The position numbers were made by a program, and so were the translations under genes. The notes below the pieces were generated by a model that was given only the letters and a program-made list of their open reading frames with translations, had not been told where the DNA came from and did no database searches. A DNA stretch of 64,000 nt, from contig NZ_CP022604.1 of the NCBI RefSeq assembly GCF_002278035.1, positions 124,001 to 188,000 of the forward strand, given 5' to 3'. The DNA is from Ochrobactrum quorumnocens (lineage in GTDB: Bacteria > Pseudomonadota > Alphaproteobacteria > Rhizobiales > Rhizobiaceae). Shown one piece after another: positions 56,937 through 64,000 of the stretch (position 1 is its first letter; every line of letters starts with the position of its first letter).

Positions 56937-57584
56937 ATGGAACGCGAGACGGGCAAGATGAACAAGAGCATGAAGACCCGCACTTTGCGGATGGGATTTG
57001 CAGCTTTGGCGCTTGGCCTCGTTGTTGCGCCGGTCTCCGCTCTGGCTCAGGACAGCCAGCAGGTGCCATTTGGCAGCCTCAAGCTCTCCGGTGGCAAGGA
57101 TCCGATCAAGATTGACGCCGATAAGCTCGAAATGCTCGACAAGGAAGGCAAGGCCATTTTCACTGGCAATGTCTCCGTCGTGCAGGGCGACGCGCTTTTG
57201 AAGTCAGGCAAGATGATCGTCTATTATAACAAGGATTCGCAGGGCGAAGGCGGTCAGGCTGCTGGTGGTACTGCTGGTCTGAGTGGGTCCGGTATTGATC
57301 GTCTCGAGATCAGCGGCAAGGTTTACCTCAAGTCCGGCACGCAGGTCGCAACCGGCGACACCGGAAACTATGACGGCAAGAGTCAGGTCATGGTCTTGCA
57401 GGGCCAGAAGGTTGTGCTGACTGATGGTGACAATGTTGCAACCGGTTGCAAGCTCACTGCCAATATGAGCACCGGCAAAGCTTTCCTCGAAAGCTGCAAG
57501 GGCCAGAGCAAGGGCCGCGTATCCATCATCATGGCGCCGCAGGATCAACAGAAGCAGGGCGGTGCCGCGCCCAAATCGAATTAA
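56937..57584 (+). CDS. lptA: LPS transport periplasmic protein LptA
   Basis: A 215-residue periplasmic protein with a signal peptide (LRMGFAALALGLVVAPVSALA, cleaved near AQDSQ) and the OstA/LptA jellyroll (IKIDADKLEMLDKEGKAIFT, GNVSVVQGDALLKSGKMIVYY). It forms the bridge carrying LPS across the periplasm. GGAGAG lies four bases before ATG 56937; start codons at 56958 or 56970 would still keep the signal peptide. lptB starts 12 bases after its stop, and the gap holds GGAG. Confidence 0.9.
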   Translation: MERETGKMNKSMKTRTLRMGFAALALGLVVAPVSALAQDSQQVPFGSLKLSGGKDPIKIDADKLEMLDKEGKAIFTGNVSVVQGDALLKSGKMIVYYNKDSQGEGGQAAGGTAGLSGSGIDRLEISGKVYLKSGTQVATGDTGNYDGKSQVMVLQGQKVVLTDGDNVATGCKLTANMSTGKAFLESCKGQSKGRVSIIMAPQDQQKQGGAAPKSN

Positions 57585-57595
57585 CCGGAGCGCGC

Positions 57596-58435
57596 GTGGG
57601 ATTGTTCTGGAACAAGAAAGCCGACGAGCAGCAGGGCATGTCTGAAAATGCAGCCGCTATTGAGGGTGCGGATGGTATGATGCCATCGCAGCCCGGTAAG
57701 ACGACCCGTCTCAAAGGGACGTTGGTCGCTCGGGGCCTTTGCAAGAGCTATCGCGGACGACAGGTCGTCAATGGTGTGTCGTTTGGCGTGCGCGCTGGCG
57801 AAGCCGTGGGTATTCTTGGTCCAAACGGTGCCGGTAAGACAACCTGCTTCTATATGGTGACAGGGCTTGTTCCAGCCGATGCTGGTGCAATCGAAATCGA
57901 TGGTTACGACGTAACATCAATGCCAATGTACCGCCGCTCGCGTCTTGGTATTGGCTATCTGCCGCAGGAAGCATCGATTTTTCGCGGCCTGTCGGTTGAG
58001 AACAACATCAAGGCTGTGCTGGAAGTGGTCGAAAAAGACCGCAAGAAGCGGGCCACCGAGCTCGATGCTCTGCTTGAAGAATTTCATATCGCACACTTAC
58101 GCAAGGCCCCGGCCATCTCCCTTTCGGGTGGTGAACGCCGTCGTCTGGAAATCGCACGTGCGCTGGCATCTCGCCCGAACTTCATGCTGCTCGACGAGCC
58201 GTTCGCCGGTGTCGACCCGATTGCAGTCTCCGATATTCAGCAGCTCGTGCGCCATTTGACCAGTCGTGGCATTGGCGTTCTTATCACTGACCATAATGTG
58301 CGTGAAACGCTCGGGCTGATCGACCGTGCCTATATTATTCACGCCGGTCAGGTTCTGACGCATGGTCGTCCAGCGGAAATCGTCGCCAATCCAGATGTTC
58401 GCAGACTTTACCTCGGCGACCAGTTTACGCTCTGA
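57596..58435 (+). CDS. lptB: LPS export ABC transporter ATPase LptB
   Basis: A 279-residue ATPase (start GTG 57596, GGAG five bases upstream; ATG 57638 is an alternative). ABC motifs: GPNGAGKTTCFYMVTG (Walker A), SLSGGERRRLEIARALAS (signature), LLDEPFAGVDPIAV (Walker B) and the switch His in LITDHNVRE. It powers LPS extraction by LptFG. The N-terminal 40 residues (KKADEQQGMSENAAAIEG...) are a low-complexity extension not present in most LptB proteins. rpoN follows after about 335 bp. Confidence 0.93.
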   Translation: MGLFWNKKADEQQGMSENAAAIEGADGMMPSQPGKTTRLKGTLVARGLCKSYRGRQVVNGVSFGVRAGEAVGILGPNGAGKTTCFYMVTGLVPADAGAIEIDGYDVTSMPMYRRSRLGIGYLPQEASIFRGLSVENNIKAVLEVVEKDRKKRATELDALLEEFHIAHLRKAPAISLSGGERRRLEIARALASRPNFMLLDEPFAGVDPIAVSDIQQLVRHLTSRGIGVLITDHNVRETLGLIDRAYIIHAGQVLTHGRPAEIVANPDVRRLYLGDQFTL

Positions 58436-58634
58436 TCAAACTCTGAATTTAGGCTATAGTCTGCGCGCGGCTGTACAACGTTGCTCCCGTTTCCCAAAGC
58501 GCGTCATTTCTGCGACTATTTTCCTCTTTTGTCAGAAAAACCCACATTCTGAATTGACAAGCAAGGTTCGTACCAGTTTTGATGGCCGTCGCGCTTTAAT
58601 TGAAAATAATTCAGGAACAAGCGGTTTGCCAGCT

Positions 58635-58682
58635 GAGAGCATAATCCGACCGGAGTGAAACGAGGGTCGATAAGATTATGCT
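58635..58682 (+). repeat. Intergenic repeat R5 copy 1
   Basis: GCATAATCCGACCGGAGTGA then AACGAGGGTCGATAAGATTA; the inverted copy is at 63678. The ends form a stem with GCATAAT / ATTATGC. Confidence 0.85.
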
Positions 58683-58697
58683 TTAAGTAAAAGAGTT

Positions 58698-58734
58698 TAG
58701 AGCACCGATCTGATTGCATCCGATCGGTGCTCTA
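58698..58734 (+). repeat. Intergenic repeat R1 copy 3
   Basis: TAGAGCACCGATCTGATTGC then ATCCGATCGGTGCTCTA, an almost perfect palindrome 36 bp before the rpoN start codon. Confidence 0.88.
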
Positions 58735-58770
58735 AAATGCTGTCAGGGAAATGGGGGAACGACACAACGC

Positions 58771-60297
58771 ATGGCCCTTTCGCCGAAGCTTGATTTTCGC
58801 CAGTCACAATCGCTGGTGATGACGCCTCAACTGATGCAGTCGATCAAACTGCTACAGATGACGCATATCGAGCTGGACCAGTTCATCGATCTTGAAATTG
58901 AAAAGAATCCGCTGCTGGACAGAATAGAGGCAGCGAATGATGATTTTGCAGACGCAGAGCCGCAACACGAAGGCGATGATGCCACGCCGGATGCGTCTTC
59001 CGATGAAGACTGGTTCAAGACAGGTGCCGTCGATGATGCGCAAAATCTCTCTTCAACATTTGATAGCTCGCTTGAAAATATCTTTCCAGATGATCCCGGT
59101 CGCAGCGATGATGCGCATATCGACCTGGTTGCTCAATGGAACACCTCTGCCGGTGAGACTTATAGTGCGGGCGGCAGCTACGACATTGATCAGGTAACGG
59201 CAAGCCGCGTATCGCTGAGCGAACATGTCGCTGAGCAAATAGCGTTGACGTTTTCCACCCCGGCTGATCGCTTTATTGCAGCGGCTTTGGCAGATGCGCT
59301 GGATGAAAGCGGTTATCTGCGTGCGGATGTTTCCTTGCTTGCGCAGAATCTCAGTGTCGAAACTATCCATGTCGAACGCATTCTGCATGAAATGCAAAGC
59401 TTTGATCCGGCGGGCCTTTTTGCACGCGATCTGCGCGAATGTCTGGCAATTCAGCTTCGTCTCAAGGACCGGTTTGATCCGGCGATGGAAGCGCTCATCG
59501 ACAATCTCGATCTGCTTGCGCGTCGTGATTTTGCGACGCTCAAAAAACTTTGCGGCGTCGATCAATCCGACATTCTCGACATGCTGACTGAGATCAGGAT
59601 GCTGGATCCGAAGCCCGGGACCCAGTTCGAGGTTTCGGTTGCAGATGTGATCATTCCCGATGTGCTGGTTGCAGCCGCCCGCGATGGAACTTGGGGTATT
59701 GAGCTTAATCCGGCAGCCCAGCCGCGCCTTATCGTGAACAACGAATATTATGCAGAAGTGACCCCTTCAATCAAAGGTGAGGAAAAGACGTTTCTGTCTG
59801 ATTGTATGCAATCGGCGAACTGGCTGGTACGCAGCCTTGATCAGAGGGCGCGTACAATCCTGAAAGTAACACAAGAAATCGTGCGCCAGCAGGATGGATT
59901 CCTCCGGCACGGAGTCACCCGCCTCAAACCGTTGAACCTGCGTACCGTTGCCGACGCTGTGGGTATGCATGAATCAACCATCAGCCGCGTGACGGCCAAC
60001 AAGTTCATGGCAACGCCGCGTGGCGTCTTTGAATTGCGCTATTTCTTCAACGCATCCATTGCTTCTTCCGAGGGGGGAGATGCCCATTCATCCGAAAGTG
60101 TGCGCCATCGTATCCGTCAGATGATCGACGCGGAAAAGCCTGATGATGTATTATCCGATGATGCAATCGTCGAAGCCTTGAAGAAGGACGGTGTGGATAT
60201 CGCGCGCAGAACGGTCGCAAAATATCGGGAATCGATGAATATTGCTTCTTCAGTACAGCGCAGACGCGAAAAAAAAGCCAGATTATCGGCCCGTTGA
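58771..60297 (+). CDS. rpoN: RNA polymerase sigma-54 factor RpoN
   Basis: A 508-residue sigma factor for -24/-12 promoters, needed for nitrogen assimilation and other activator-dependent genes. Region I is glutamine-rich and carries PKLDFRQSQSLVMTPQLMQS, followed by an acidic region II (residues about 50-115), the core-binding domain and the DNA-binding domain with the RpoN box ARRTVAKYRE near 478. ATG 58771 opens the family N-terminus MALSPKLDFRQ; a GGGGGAA run lies 11 to 18 bases upstream. hpf and ptsN follow downstream, the standard rpoN cluster. Confidence 0.96.
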   Translation: MALSPKLDFRQSQSLVMTPQLMQSIKLLQMTHIELDQFIDLEIEKNPLLDRIEAANDDFADAEPQHEGDDATPDASSDEDWFKTGAVDDAQNLSSTFDSSLENIFPDDPGRSDDAHIDLVAQWNTSAGETYSAGGSYDIDQVTASRVSLSEHVAEQIALTFSTPADRFIAAALADALDESGYLRADVSLLAQNLSVETIHVERILHEMQSFDPAGLFARDLRECLAIQLRLKDRFDPAMEALIDNLDLLARRDFATLKKLCGVDQSDILDMLTEIRMLDPKPGTQFEVSVADVIIPDVLVAAARDGTWGIELNPAAQPRLIVNNEYYAEVTPSIKGEEKTFLSDCMQSANWLVRSLDQRARTILKVTQEIVRQQDGFLRHGVTRLKPLNLRTVADAVGMHESTISRVTANKFMATPRGVFELRYFFNASIASSEGGDAHSSESVRHRIRQMIDAEKPDDVLSDDAIVEALKKDGVDIARRTVAKYRESMNIASSVQRRREKKARLSAR

Positions 60298-60302
60298 CTG
60301 AT

Positions 60303-60351
60303 GTTTCCGCAACATGAAGTTGCGTATGCGCTAATATACGCATTCGGAAAC
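60303..60351 (+). other. Three-way-junction fold after rpoN
   Basis: Outer arms GTTTCC / GGAAAC enclose two hairpins, GCAAC-ATGAA-GTTGC and GTAT-GCGCTAAT-ATAC. There is no T-tract, so it is not an ordinary terminator. Confidence 0.45.
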
Positions 60352-60546
60352 GACCGGATCGATGTTGGTTTTTGAAACAGTATTACCCTGAACGTGTGAA
60401 ATTCGATTTTATAGAGGGGATTGGCCGTATTGCATTGTCTGTTGCTGGAAGAAGGTGCAATTGACAATTGACGTTTCAGTCAATAGAAGCCCCGCTCGCA
60501 TTAAGATGTGCACCCGCATAGACCGGAATACCGGGGTCTGATTATT

Positions 60547-60587
60547 GAGCGCATCTTGAAAAGTGTGAAGTAATTTTCGGATAATAC
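60547..60587 (+). repeat. Intergenic repeat R3 copy 4
   Basis: GAGCGCATCTTGAAAAGTGT then GAAGTAATTTTCGGATAA, moderately diverged from the other R3 copies. Confidence 0.75.
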
Positions 60588-60710
60588 CAGTATCCGATGA
60601 GTGGGACTCATGGGATATTGGTTAAGCCCGTGTGGCGATTGAACCTTTTCAAGGCGTGATGCGTCAGCATCTCAGCGCCTTGATATAAGAGGTGCTTAGA
60701 AACGAACAAT

Positions 60711-60751
60711 TAGAGCGCTGACTGGATTCAATCGGATCGAGATGCGTTCTA
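60711..60751 (+). repeat. Intergenic repeat R1 copy 4
   Basis: TAGAGCGCTGACTGGATTCA then ATCGGATCGAGATGCGTTCTA; imperfect R1 palindrome. Confidence 0.72.
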
Positions 60752-61049
60752 AACGAAAGGCAAGGTAATATTCCGGGAAACGCTTCTGCGTTTCCAGCGT
60801 TACATATAAGAACGATGTGCAGCGAGCATTCCAGGCATGTGTTGTGAAAACATATGACGGGGAAATTACTCGAATAGTCGCGATAAAGAGCGCTTTCTGG
60901 GCAGTGTTTCGACACCTGCCCTGAGCGCGTGAAGCGGGGCTGGAAATTAGCACAGGACGAAAAGCAGAATTGATGCTGGTTCGCTTTGCGCTTCGCTCAC
61001 CTTGTGATTAGACTACGTCCTGTTGTGTAACGCAAATGAGGTGTACCAA

Positions 61050-61643
61050 ATGACTCTGCGTGTATCTGGAAAGCATATGGACGTCGGTGAAGCTTTCACG
61101 ACCCGGATTATTGATCGGGTTAATGAAGCGGTCGGCAAATATTTTGATCATGGCTTTTCCGGGCAGGTAACGGTCACCAAGTCCGGATCGCGATACAGCG
61201 CGGATTGTACCTTGCATCTTGATAGCGGTGCTACCTTGCAGAGCACCGGAGATGCACAGGATCCGCAACTGGCGTTCGATGCGGCTGCGGACAAGATTGA
61301 AACACGGTTGCGTCGTTACAAGCGCCGTTTGAAATCGCGTCCAGCGACTGCACCAAATGCGATCTATGATGATGTGGCATATCGTGTTATGGCACCGCTG
61401 CCGGAAGAAGAGGAGGACCTTCCGGTTGATTACGCGCCGACTATCGTTGCGGAATCGTCTGTCGCCCTTCGCACCCTTTCGGTCGCGTCGGCGGTTGTGG
61501 AACTTGACCTGATCGAAAACCCGGTTCTGGTCTTCCGCAATGCGGGCAATGATGAAGTAAATATCGTCTACCGTCGTGCGGACGGCAATATTGGCTGGGT
61601 TGACCCATCAACGGTTACCCGCCAGGCCGCTCCTCGCGCTTGA
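61050..61643 (+). CDS. hpf: Ribosome hibernation promoting factor, long form
   Basis: A 197-residue long HPF. The N-terminal HPF/RaiA domain (LRVSGKHMDVGEAFTTRI, DAAADKIETRLRRYKRRL) binds the 30S subunit; a linker with an acidic run (PEEEEDLP) leads to the C-terminal dimerisation domain (VVELDLIENPVLVFRNAGN), which joins two 70S ribosomes into 100S particles in stationary phase. ATG 61050 has GAGGTG six bases upstream. It lies between rpoN and ptsN as in most proteobacteria. Confidence 0.93.
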   Translation: MTLRVSGKHMDVGEAFTTRIIDRVNEAVGKYFDHGFSGQVTVTKSGSRYSADCTLHLDSGATLQSTGDAQDPQLAFDAAADKIETRLRRYKRRLKSRPATAPNAIYDDVAYRVMAPLPEEEEDLPVDYAPTIVAESSVALRTLSVASAVVELDLIENPVLVFRNAGNDEVNIVYRRADGNIGWVDPSTVTRQAAPRA

Positions 61644-61733
61644 CGGCAAACCTGAAGCGCACGCAGTTTTGAGCTGTCGTGCGCTTCCCTAAACCGGGCC
61701 TACGATGGCCTGATTGAAGAAGGAACGGAGAGA

Positions 61734-62198
61734 ATGGATCTTAGTGATCTGATTCAGCCAGGGGCGATTATCCCTGCGCTGAAAGCCAGCTCCAAAAAGC
61801 AGCTTTTGCAGATTTTGTCTGAAAAAGCCGCGGAACTGACCGGTCTCCCTGAGCGTGAAGTTTTCGAAACAATTCTCCAGCGTGAGCGCCTCGGTTCTAC
61901 CGGGGTTGGCAACGGTGTTGCCATTCCGCACGGTAAGTTGGCAAGCATCGACAAGATTGCAGGAATTTTTGCGCGCCTTGAAACTCCAGTGGATTTTGAA
62001 GCACTGGACGATCAGCCCGTCGATCTCGTCTTCCTGCTCCTCGCACCAGAAAACGCGGGCGCGGATCATTTGAAAGCCTTGTCACGCATTGCTCGCATGT
62101 TGCGCGATGCGGATACAGTGGCAAAGCTGCGCGGAACACATGACGCGCAGGCACTTTATTCATTCCTGACATCACAGCCAGCGTCCAACGCTGCCTGA
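61734..62198 (+). CDS. ptsN: PTS nitrogen regulatory IIA protein
   Basis: A 154-residue EIIA(Ntr)-type protein phosphorylated on His66 (GNGVAIPHGKLAS) by the PTS(Ntr) chain. In alphaproteobacteria it adjusts potassium transport, nitrogen responses and storage metabolism. Domain length is typical, and motif QRERLGSTGVGNGVAIPHG is intact. It is 90 bp after hpf and is closed by a strong terminator, so it ends the rpoN-hpf-ptsN cluster. Confidence 0.94.
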   Translation: MDLSDLIQPGAIIPALKASSKKQLLQILSEKAAELTGLPEREVFETILQRERLGSTGVGNGVAIPHGKLASIDKIAGIFARLETPVDFEALDDQPVDLVFLLLAPENAGADHLKALSRIARMLRDADTVAKLRGTHDAQALYSFLTSQPASNAA

Positions 62199-62218
62199 TT
62201 TTGACTGTTTAAGCTAAC

Positions 62219-62255
62219 AAAGCCGCCGTTCACGCATGAACGGCGGCTTTGTCAT
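62219..62255 (+). terminator. Terminator after ptsN
   Basis: A 13-bp stem AAGCCGCCGTTCA / TGAACGGCGGCTT with a CGCA loop followed by TGTCATTTTT. Confidence 0.9.
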
Positions 62256-62360
62256 TTTTACGGTGCACTATTTCTGTCGCTATATCTCTCGATTTTCAAG
62301 GCTGGTCGATACCGCTAAACCCCTTACATTCATGGTTTTGAATTTGATGAAAGGTATTTT

Positions 62361-62600
62361 GTGACTTTACTTAAACCAATTGCAGTCGCGGCAATTTCAC
62401 TACTGGTGATTTTCAGCTCGGCACTAGCGGAGCGTTCAGTGTCAAACATGTCGCGGATGGAAAGTTCAGCGACATCTGATCAGTGCAGGAAAGTAGCCGA
62501 GACCCTTTGCCGAAATTACAAGAAAAAGGGTGAAAAATGGTATCAATGGTGCTTGCGCGAGCAATATGCCAACTGCATGCACCAGAATCCGCCAAAATGA
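62361..62600 (+). CDS. Small exported four-cysteine protein, unknown function
   Basis: A 79-residue protein with a classic signal peptide (AVAAISLLVIFSSALA, likely cleavage before ERS near residue 24). The mature part has exactly four cysteines at 42, 50, 64 and 72, spaced C-x7-C-x13-C-x7-C, in a Lys/Trp/Tyr/Gln-rich helical context, which suggests a disulphide-pinned helical hairpin. No known family is recognised. It starts with GTG 62361, with GAAAGG upstream. It is convergent with the DUF1150 gene, with a hairpin between the two. Confidence 0.72.
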   Translation: MTLLKPIAVAAISLLVIFSSALAERSVSNMSRMESSATSDQCRKVAETLCRNYKKKGEKWYQWCLREQYANCMHQNPPK

Positions 62601-62620
62601 TCGTTTGACGGAGAGCTGCA

Positions 62621-62647
62621 ATGCCGGTCCGTTTGTCGGACCGGCAT
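62621..62647. terminator. Hairpin between the small exported protein and DUF1150 genes
   Basis: A perfect 11-bp stem ATGCCGGTCCG / CGGACCGGCAT with a TTTGT-type loop between convergent genes. No T-tract follows on either strand, so termination is uncertain. Confidence 0.5.
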
Positions 62648-62659
62648 CACGCAAAGAAT

Positions 62660-62905
62660 TTAGTGCAGCATCACGGTGCGCAGTTCATGTTCATGCGCGC
62701 CTTGCAGCGCAGTGGCACGGACATCGGAAAGCACAATCGGCTCGCCGCTTGCGCCAAACAGTGCCCAAAGCTCGAGGCCCGGTGCAATCGGTGGGAGGGC
62801 AGGGAAGGTGCGGGTAAGATCATCAGAGCGGATCTTGCGCACATAGGCCACTTCACCTTCACCCAGATGAGCGAATTCATGTTCGGTGAGAATGTGTCTG
62901 TCCAT
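62660..62905 (-). CDS. DUF1150 family protein
   Basis: An 81-residue cytoplasmic protein of the DUF1150 family, found in Rhizobiales and often next to small heat-shock genes. Conserved blocks are LGEGEVAYVRKI and LFGASGEPIVLSD. ATG 62905 has GGAGG eight bases upstream; a TTG-initiated longer frame exists but is less likely. It is about 100 bp downstream of the hsp20 gene on the same strand. Function unknown. Confidence 0.82.
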   Translation of the reverse strand: MDRHILTEHEFAHLGEGEVAYVRKIRSDDLTRTFPALPPIAPGLELWALFGASGEPIVLSDVRATALQGAHEHELRTVMLH

Positions 62906-63009
62906 GGTCTTAGCCTCCAATTTCGCAGCACATCATTAGCGATCATACTGCTTAAGAGCTTAACAATTTCACTATAGCGGCTTTAGCCTGAACCCAGCGT
63001 GAACCGGTT

Positions 63010-63432
63010 TCATTCCTTCACTGCTATATTTATACGTTTGATTAGCCGTTCTGGTTCAGGTCGATCGAGATCAATGGCAAGCAAGCCATTTTTCAGTTCA
63101 CAACCCACCACCCGCATGCCGTCGGCCAGAACGAAGACGCGCTGAAACTGACGGGCAGCAATGCCACGGTGCAGAAACTCACGTTCGGTATCGTCTGACT
63201 GGCGCCCTCGGATGACAAGCTGATTGTCCTCCGTCATAACCTCAAGATCGTCGCTGGCAAAGCCTGCAACAGCCAGCGTGATACGCAGGCGTTCAGACCC
63301 AGTCTCGCCGCGCAGACGTTCGATATTATAGGGCGGGTATCCATCGCCGGATTTGGCAATCCGTTCCAGCGTCTTTTCCATTGTGTCGAATCCGAGCAAT
63401 AGCGGGCTCGAAAACGGTGTCATTCTTGTCAT
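63010..63432 (-). CDS. Hsp20-family small heat-shock protein
   Basis: A 140-residue alpha-crystallin-domain chaperone. The core domain shows YNIERLRGETGSERLRITLAVAGF, NQLVIRGRQ, and EFLHRGIAARQFQRVFVLAD near residues 40-120, followed by GLLAIDLDRPEPER and a tail without the canonical C-terminal IxI motif. It holds unfolding proteins in a refoldable form. ATG 63432 has AAGGA ten bases upstream. No CIRCE or ROSE-type element was identified upstream. The DUF1150 gene follows it on the same strand. Confidence 0.87.
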   Translation of the reverse strand: MTRMTPFSSPLLLGFDTMEKTLERIAKSGDGYPPYNIERLRGETGSERLRITLAVAGFASDDLEVMTEDNQLVIRGRQSDDTEREFLHRGIAARQFQRVFVLADGMRVVGCELKNGLLAIDLDRPEPERLIKRINIAVKE

Positions 63433-63619
63433 TGCATCAGTCCTTATCGAAGCGACCGTCATGGAAAGCACCCTTTCGGCGTATCTTTCGCTCAACTGAT
63501 ATGGCTTGTGAAAAGGGCGACTTCAAGGGCCGAAATCGGATTCCTGTCTTCGCATCATAAAACTGATGCCTTCAGGGTAAAAGCCGTCAACATATGTGGA
63601 AAAGTTATAGCGCTTCTTT

Positions 63620-63661
63620 AGAGCGCGTTTCGATCTGATTGAATCAGATCGGCGCTCTAAA
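63620..63661 (+). repeat. Intergenic repeat R1 copy 5
   Basis: TAGAGCGCGTTTCGATCTGA then TTGAATCAGATCGGCGCTCTA, a close inverted match to the copy at 12823. Confidence 0.88.
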
Positions 63662-63677
63662 ACCTTTTATTTTAAGC

Positions 63678-63722
63678 ATAATCTTATCGAACCTCGTTTC
63701 ACTCCGGTCGGATTATGCTCTA
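63678..63722 (-). repeat. Intergenic repeat R5 copy 2 (inverted)
   Basis: GCATAATCTTATCGAACCTC then GTTTCACTCCGGTCGGATTA; reverse complement of the rpoN-upstream copy. The R1-R5 pair is a mirror of the R5-R1 pair at 58635-58734. It provides the stop codon of the DUF2244 gene. Confidence 0.88.
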
Positions 63723-64000
63723 GCGCCGGGCTTCGCTTAGGGCATTGCCAAAAGCCGTGGCGAAGCTCTCGCGATCATCAGGATTGAGGAAACTACCGAC
63801 GAGGACACTGTCGTTGCGGCTTTCAACACGCATGGTCGTGATGCCGATATCTGGCTTTCTGGCGACATTGAATCTTGTCCAGAACGGATGAAACAGATGG
63901 CTGGTCATCTCGCCCGAGGCTTCATATTTGCGGATGTGCAGGGCGGCGCGCGATACGGATATCTCTTCGCGAGTATTTGCTGAACGGTAGTTCCAGCGAA
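63720..64000 (-). CDS. DUF2244 domain protein, C-terminal part (5' end outside window)
   Basis: The frame remains open to the window edge, so this is the last about 92 residues of a minus-strand gene. RWNYRSAN, the HIRKYEASGEM and HPFWTRFNVAR blocks and the closing SFLNPDDRESFATAFGNALSEARR match the C-terminal half of DUF2244 proteins (small membrane proteins, function unknown), whose N-terminal membrane helices would be outside the window. The TAG stop lies in the R5 repeat. Confidence 0.75.
   Translation of the reverse strand, partial: RWNYRSANTREEISVSRAALHIRKYEASGEMTSHLFHPFWTRFNVARKPDIGITTMRVESRNDSVLVGSFLNPDDRESFATAFGNALSEARR

Larger units (their letters stand above)
58436..58770. other. 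Gap between lptB and rpoN
   Basis: About 335 bp. It contains repeats R5 (58635-58682) and R1 (58698-58734) just upstream of rpoN. The rpoN promoter must lie left of the repeats or between them. Confidence 0.5.
60298..61049. other. Long noncoding gap between rpoN and hpf
   Basis: 750 bp with no credible gene. It holds a three-way-junction fold (60303-60351), an R3 copy (60547-60587), an R1 copy (60711-60751) and a bulged hairpin AGACCGG / CCGGGGTCT near 60520. The hpf promoter should be at its right end. Confidence 0.6.

Noticed and set aside
60664..60953. Minus-strand open frames in the rpoN-hpf gap
   Set aside because: They run through an R1 repeat and are Cys/Ser/His-rich without motifs, so they are probably not genes.

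Overview
The window is a continuous chromosomal stretch of an alphaproteobacterium of the order Rhizobiales, almost certainly family Brucellaceae (the Ochrobactrum/Brucella group). The basis is protein-level familiarity: the cyclic beta-1,2-glucan synthase end, PncB, GlnD, MmcB, ActS/ActR, OlsB, the Omp25/Omp31-type porin and an IS711/IS6501-like insertion sequence all look Brucellaceae, and the gene order is the chromosome-I-like order of that group. Several gene-flanking repeats are intact, and one IS sits in intergenic DNA, which fits a free-living Ochrobactrum-type genome better than a classical Brucella. No tRNA, rRNA, CRISPR array or prophage was seen.

Layout. 0-12.8 kb: the 3' end of the cyclic glucan synthase gene, pncB, then a minus-strand block (PhzF-like protein, SAM methyltransferase, PfkB sugar kinase, SDR oxidoreductase, class A PBP1A, Omp25/31-family porin) and a plus-strand membrane acyltransferase. 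12.8-13.8 kb: an IS5-family element inserted between two intergenic palindromic repeats. 13.8-26 kb: RNase D-like exonuclease and M20 dipeptidase (minus), cupin, polA and a DEAD-box helicase (plus), gyrB (minus), a cytochrome P450 (plus). 26-30 kb: a Nudix gene bracketed by inverted copies of a 105-bp repeat, then a formaldehyde-detoxification operon (frmR, adhC, GNAT, DUF1345, fghA) with a visible FrmR-type operator. 30-38 kb: GNAT, hrpB, a riboflavin-kinase-like orphan, the redox two-component pair actS/actR, mmcB, a lipoprotein L,D-transpeptidase and an Nfu-type scaffold. 38-50 kb: usp, trpS, murJ, glnD, maeB (minus) and mutS (plus). 50-55.5 kb: olsB, the overlapping operon rlmI-like/trmH/lspA, and sppA-ihfB-lapA. 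55.8-62.2 kb: the LPS-transport and nitrogen-PTS block lptC, lptA, lptB, rpoN, hpf, ptsN. 62.3-64 kb: a small secreted four-cysteine protein, DUF1150, an Hsp20 and the 3' end of a DUF2244 gene.

Most genes are core housekeeping genes for envelope building (Cgs, PBP1A, Ldt, MurJ, Lpt, OlsB, LspA, SppA), DNA replication and repair (PolA, GyrB, MutS, MmcB), RNA handling (HrpB, DEAD helicase, RNA methyltransferases, HPF) and nitrogen/redox control (GlnD, RpoN, PtsN, ActSR). The least ordinary part is the intergenic DNA. At least six families of palindromic repeats (called R1-R6 here) recur between genes, and several supply stop codons, C-terminal residues or ribosome-binding sites of neighbouring genes. 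A minus-strand structured RNA candidate lies upstream of the dipeptidase gene. I did not find a convincing new multi-gene defence or biosynthetic system. The best candidates for something undescribed are the repeat-bracketed Nudix cassette, the paired palindromes at 37.9-38.1 kb, the structured RNA region at 16 kb and the small twin-CX7C exported protein.
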